A DNA stretch of 64,000 nt from Craterostigma plantagineum (lineage: Eukaryota > Streptophyta > Magnoliopsida > Lamiales > Linderniaceae), in NCBI GenBank assembly GCA_027422505.1, contig JAPQWV010000018.1:19424001-19488000 (forward strand), written 5' to 3'. Both the position numbers and the translations under genes were made by a program. Below are positions 59,385 to 64,000 of the stretch, in pieces. Position 1 is the first letter of the stretch. Every line of letters begins with the position of its first letter. The notes beneath the pieces were generated by a model. That model ran no database searches. It had not been told where the DNA came from and saw nothing but the letters and a program-made list of their open reading frames with translations.

Positions 59385-60381
59385 GTGCTCGTTTGGTTCA
59401 TAGGTTTATATTTAGGAGGGTTTAAATAAGTATGAGTTTATATAAAACAAATTAATGGGTATAAATAAAATGTGTGTTTGGTTGGTGGGTTTAAATGATG
59501 TGTATATGTTTGGATAAATATGGGTTTAATAAATGGGTATTTGATAAAAGTACACTTTTACCCTCAGTAAAATAACAATATACGTAAATACAATTTTACA
59601 AAGCCATTAAAAGACGCCATCTTTAAATAATAAATTGTTGATGTCATTGACCACTTTCCTTGGACTTCTCGATCAGTAGAAAAGTAGAACCATTTATATA
59701 TGTTATTAGTATTAGTAATATTATATTCATTCTTATCTACGTATGAAGAACGATTTAGGCGGAGAAAGAGGCAGAAACGCACAACCAAATTTTTTCAGAA
59801 ACAAACTCGCTCAAAGTCAGTGAAATGAGGTCTCACATCTCGTTATTATTAACGAATATTCCTGTAAATTATTATTAGTTATGAATTATTATAAGTAAAT
59901 CTGCGAACGAAGTTTATGCGTGACTATTTCAAAGTAAAGTCAAACATGGCTGCCGATGAGACACAAAATAATTAAAAAATAAAGCTTCTTGTAATTAGTT
60001 TCTGTCACCTTTGAACAGCTGCCGATGCGACACAAAGTAATTAAAAAAATAAAGCTTCTTGTAATTAGTTCCTCTCACCTTTGAACAGCAGCGCGATTCC
60101 TCTGGGAAAAATGATTCCTCCGTGAAAAAGCAAAAAGAAATATAAGACCGATTGAAGCCGTAACTTCTGCGAGCGTCGTGTGTTTAGTTGAGGGATATTA
60201 ATGTAAATTAATTAGTGGGTTTTCAATAACCCACCTCAAGGGTGTGTTTATTTAAACCTACTCAAATGGGTTTAAACATGTTTTATATAAAACCATAGTT
60301 TATATATATCCACGAACCAAACACATCAATATCTAATAAACCCATGTTTTAAATTATTAAACAGTCGAATCAAACGAGGGC
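59385..60381. mobile_element. Tourist-like (PIF/Harbinger) element
   Basis: 997 bp. Ends GTGCTCGTTTGGTTCATAGG and, inward from the right, GCCCTCGTTTGATTCGACTG, flanked by TTA on both sides (59382-59384, 60382-60384), the 3-bp target duplication of this superfamily. Subterminal GGGTTTAAA words face each other. No transposase coding sequence. The interior has a 69-nt tandem duplication. Confidence 0.82.
59949..60088. repeat. Two-unit tandem duplication of 69-70 nt
   Basis: Copies begin GCTGCCGATGMGACACAAA at 59949 and 60018 and end CACCTTTGAACAGC; only a few differences separate them. Located inside the Tourist-like element. Confidence 0.88.
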
Positions 60382-60524
60382 TTAGGATGCACTTCGAAAC
60401 TTGTGCATTATTCGTCATGGTATGAATGTTGTGGAAGAAATTGTGTGACGGCAACTTGGTTGGGAAGTAAAATTTGAAATCCACATAATCATGGAAAAAA
60501 ACATTATATTGCCAGCATTATTAG

Positions 60525-60625
60525 AATTAATTCGAATAGTGGTATTCGAATTTATTAAAATGTATTCAATTTCTCGAATGTATTTGAATGTATTCGAATA
60601 AATGACTTTATTTGAATGCATACGA
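60525..60625. repeat. TTCGAAT-rich element fragment
   Basis: Repeated ATTCGAAT and GTATTCGAAT words on both strands; truncated relative of 15431-15650. Confidence 0.4.
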
Positions 60626-61199
60626 TTTCATAATTTAATTGAATACAATTGCTAATTGATCTGAGTGAAAAATCGATCACAAATGCGAACCCTAACGCTG
60701 AAAATCAATTCATAAATGTATTAGCTATTAACCGCTAATCCTAAATCCGTAACCTCAAATGCTAAACTAAACCAAAAAAGAACATAACGATCTTGAAATT
60801 TATTTATAACATGTATCTTATCGACCGGTATTCTATTTTTCTGCCATTTTTGGCATGACCGAGGGATTTCTCTTCGTTTTCATCATTTCATCTTCGAATC
60901 GATTGGTTTCGTTCGGATTGTGTGTCTAATTTTTTAATGAGAAATGTGATTCGTCGAAGTAAAATTAATTTTAACTGAGTGTTTGTAAATTTACAATTGT
61001 ATCCCTCGTCAATAAAATATCAATCTAATCCCATAATATAGTTGGAGGCATAATGTCTCCCCCTCTCTCTCTCTCTCCTTTTCTGTTAAGCGAAGAACCC
61101 TGGACTAGAAAAAACTTATCTCCTTGCTAGCTATCTTTAGTTCGGTTTCTTTTTTAACTCCCCTTCTGTGAGCTTCTGTCTCCCATTTTCTGGGAGTTA
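60626..61199. other. Spacer
   Basis: No gene recognised; a short (CT)n lies at about 61060-61076. Confidence 0.4.
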
Positions 61200-61275
61200 C
61201 TCCCTCCGTCCAGTTAACTTTATCACATTTTTCCATTCCGCGGGTCCCACTAACTTTATCACATTTTCTTTTTTG
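61200..61275. mobile_element. Stowaway-like MITE end
   Basis: CTCCCTCCGTCC is the classic Stowaway terminal sequence and is preceded by TA. AACTTTATCACATTTT occurs twice just inside. The other end was not found, so this is a fragment or a decayed copy. Confidence 0.55.
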
Positions 61276-61435
61276 GTAAAAAATTAAACGCCATTCCAAT
61301 CTTTAATTACCATTACTTATATTTAATCTCTACTTAATCAATCTAACTAACTCTCATTCTTACCAGACACAACAATCGACCATCTCTCTATCTATCTTCT
61401 TCAAACCCAAATCATCTCCTTCAAGAACCCTAATT

Positions 61436-61735
61436 ATGAACGATTCAGACCATCTGTTGCCGGCCATCGTCACCGCAAGTCCCACCAACGACCCGACGAC
61501 GGAGGCCGAAGGCGATGACTTGTCTTATGTTCCATCGACGCCTACCCTCTGTTGCCGGCCATCGCCATCGCAAGTCCCAGAAACACCTGAGTTTGAAGAA
61601 GATAAGTACTCCGTCTCTTTCCTTTACTCGTCTCTATTTCCCTACATTGGAGACACTGATACTGTTGGGTTCTCTAGGCCGCACGAGGCGATCGCAGCGG
61701 AAACTTCGAAACAAAATTGTACATTTATCGTATAA
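61436..61735 (+). CDS. Doubtful small gene or first exon
   Basis: Open frame of 99 codons starting at an ATG that follows a pyrimidine-rich leader ending AACCCTAATT. The N-terminal half is acidic and Pro/Thr-rich (TASPTNDPTTEAEGDDLSY, PSQVPETPEFEEDKYS). A possible donor (GATAA followed by GTACTCC) near 61605 would make it only a first exon. TGTTGCCGGCCATCG is repeated at about 61455 and 61551. No domain is recognised; it may be non-coding. Confidence 0.3.
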   Translation: MNDSDHLLPAIVTASPTNDPTTEAEGDDLSYVPSTPTLCCRPSPSQVPETPEFEEDKYSVSFLYSSLFPYIGDTDTVGFSRPHEAIAAETSKQNCTFIV

Positions 61736-63580
61736 ATGTTCGCCCCGTCGGTTTCACTACCGATTGTTGGGATCGTCATCTTTTAAAATCACGTAAGTGG
61801 TACGAATTTTGCATGGCTAGGGTTTAGTATATTACCTATTCCTTAGCTTCTTTTTAACGACGAAGGAGAAGGAATCAATTCCCGGCTAGTGGCGACCACC
61901 GTCTTCGTAGTTCGTCGTAGACGTCACCGTACTTGTATTCGCCGTAGGGATTCAAATGCCTCCCCTCTAATTGAGTCCACCGTTTGGATTACGACGCCGG
62001 AATGATTTCTTCGCTAGTAGAAATAATCCCGATATTGAATCGATACTATATATATGAAATGAATACTAAAAGAAAACACTTTTCTTTTCTCAAATCACAC
62101 GTTCATGAGAGTATGATGGTTATGTGTTCTCTGATTTGCATATATCTTTCTTACATGACATATATCATATATATAGCCAAAAGAACCGTTCTCAATATGG
62201 TCAAGACCATAAACATCTTTAACTGAAATCATCAATTGGAAGAAACGTTTCCACACAAGCGTTTCATGGCTGTTTCAACTCATTGATATTCTAGCCATTA
62301 TCCTTTCCTGCGGCGCCCCTGACTCCTACCGCCCATTCTTATTACTAATTTATGTGACTGCATGTGATATAAATAAAATCTATATACGAAAATGCGTTTT
62401 TTCCTTTTATATAAAGGAAACCCTTCTATACAATACAAAATATTCCTAGGACATATATACAAGGTAGGGTGCGCATGCGTGTTCAAAATAACCTATCGGC
62501 CCGCCACTCAGGTCGCATCCATGTACACACTGCCACCTCAAAAGTCCTCCGGAAGTTTCAAAATTTGGCCTCTCCATGGTAAAGATCACGTACCGTGATC
62601 CCGTGAACCTACAACACATAAATACATGGAATGAGCTTATAAAGCTCAATAAGTGAAAGCCATGCATGCCATGCACGTGTCCTAAATTCGCAAAGGCATC
62701 CGCGCCAATGCTTCCTAGACCTCATATTTTTCCTTGTCTTGTCTTGTCATATAGGGCCATCGGCTATCTTGCTATGCACCATCATGGAGCTCGAATCCAC
62801 TAGGGATAAATAAATATAAGTGGCAATACCCACTCAAGGGAGGCTAACCCTAGGGCGCCTTTTCTGTCCCAAGGTGGTTTCATACGCCACACGGACGTTT
62901 CACACTGGTAGCCTAATCTGAGGTAGTCAACACCAGAGGTACCCTTGGTGTCGCTTACTCCCTCAGCTCGCACCCTCCAGGTTTCACAGCCCGCCATGAG
63001 GGCATTAGCCCTAAAATCATGTCTTGCCTTGTACATGTCATGTCATAACGGTAGCGCCATACGACGTCACCATGGTAGCATAGAAGAGCCGTGACTCAAC
63101 TGTGAGTCGACATCAGACGCCCATATGGGCGAATCTTTATCGCTCTCAGGCGATCGTATATTATGCACGCTATCATATCATGCCTTTCGTTCTAACGTGC
63201 GTGCACATGCTCATGTCATGAATATGCGTGTCATGCCATAATATCATGTAATTAAATCATGCGTGTCATATAACACAAATAATTCACGTAGGAAGTCACA
63301 TAAAATCATAGAATACATAACATATAATTTTCATGCCCATATAGTTATGTGTTGTAAATGGGACTTCCACTTACCTGGTATCCTTAGCTTATTTAATCTT
63401 ATCGTACGGTATGTCGCTAACCTTCGAACCCTAAATATACAATCATAATAAATTAGGGTTTGTTAGCCTAGTTATAATTTCGCGAAATTGGCTTAATTTG
63501 AAAACCCTAGTTTCGATTTCTATAATTTTCGAAACCCTAAAATTTAGAACTTAACCTAATTTAAGAAATACAATTTCAGA
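61736..63580. other. Intergenic, repeat-like
   Basis: No gene. 62440-63100 has moderate GC and the texture of an old retroelement; 63130-63300 is dense in TCATG words. No termini, primer site or coding domain could be identified. Confidence 0.4.
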
Positions 63581-63831
63581 AATAGATCTCGACATATTTA
63601 TAATAAATCTCGAGTTTATTATTTGTGGATCTCGACATTTGTTTTGGAATAAAATTCGACATTAAACATATAAGGGTTCGACATTTCAATTCCAAACATC
63701 TCGATATAAATCTCGAGATGTATGTCGAGTTTTAACAACTATTGAGATGCAAAATTTCGATATATTATAAAAAGCTTTCGATACCCTTATCTAAATAGAC
63801 CTCGATATAGCTTTGGGTGCATCTCGACAAA

Positions 63832-63864
<33 letters not shown>

Positions 63865-64000
63865 AATTTCGAAGTCAATCTTAGCAAGGATCTCGGCATG
63901 TGACATTCAAAGATCTCGAGTTATGTGTCTTCGAGATTATATACCAAGATGTCGATATGGCTTCCTTTCTCAATATAAATCTCGAGCTAAAAGTGCACCT
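63581..64000. repeat. Irregular array of TCTCGA words
   Basis: At least twelve TCTCGAC, TCTCGAG, TCTCGAT or TTCGACAT words spaced about 15-40 bases, many within the frame ATCTCGACAT. A (TA)15 tract lies at 63833-63862. The array continues to the window end. Confidence 0.6.

Noticed and set aside
62440..63500. Gypsy LTR element
   Set aside because: Texture is repeat-like but no ends, primer site or coding domain could be found.

Overview
This window is nuclear DNA of a flowering plant, most likely a eudicot. The evidence is many short introns with GT-AG (two GC-AG) borders, AT-rich intergenic DNA, plant-specific gene families (a CBL10-type calcium sensor, a clade A PP2C, ferrochelatase with a light-harvesting-like tail, a ZIP transporter of the IRT3 type) and dense plant transposons. 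The species cannot be named from the sequence alone.

Layout. 1-265 holds a Copia remnant, then a small hAT-like element (318-802). A CBL10-like gene lies at 1830-3263 (+) and a conserved plant gene of unknown function at 4308-5686 (+). 6400-14500 is accessory: a solo LTR, a structurally complete but coding-dead Tork-type Copia element with target duplication (8184-12816), a 15-nt repeat that stays in one reading frame, and a degenerate GGGTCCC minisatellite. 15996-17834 (+) is a damaged cystatin-like gene with a hAT element in an intron. 18969-19946 is a hAT element carrying a second hAT element inside it. 20580-22150 (-) is a decayed endogenous pararetrovirus fragment that runs to about 30 bp from the stop codon of an IRT3-type zinc/iron transporter (22181-23428, -). 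An NHL/LEA_2 protein (25809-26594, +) and a reverse Copia remnant (27660-29699) follow.

The central block is gene-rich and on the minus strand: a HAB1-type PP2C (30110-32007) and aminopeptidase M1 (34228-39749, 19 exons). 40169-46953 is again accessory: a LINE remnant and a composite in which outer TRIM-type LTRs enclose inverted TRIM pieces and a dead Copia pol. Next come a MULE-type MITE (47344-47732), an NSUN5-type RNA methyltransferase (47959-50940, +) and, tail to tail with it, chloroplast ferrochelatase (51832-54513, -). From 55029 to the end there are hAT and Tourist-like elements, a Stowaway-like fragment, one doubtful small open frame and a region with recurring TCTCGA words.

The genes do not form a pathway; CBL10 (calcium/salt signalling) and HAB1 (abscisic acid signalling) both belong to stress signalling, but their proximity is probably coincidental. 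Exon models were built by eye: all junctions quoted keep the frame and the proteins end at conserved C-termini, but no transcript or database evidence was available. I did not find a convincing new biological system; the strongest unusual item is the TRIM/Copia composite at 42360-46953.
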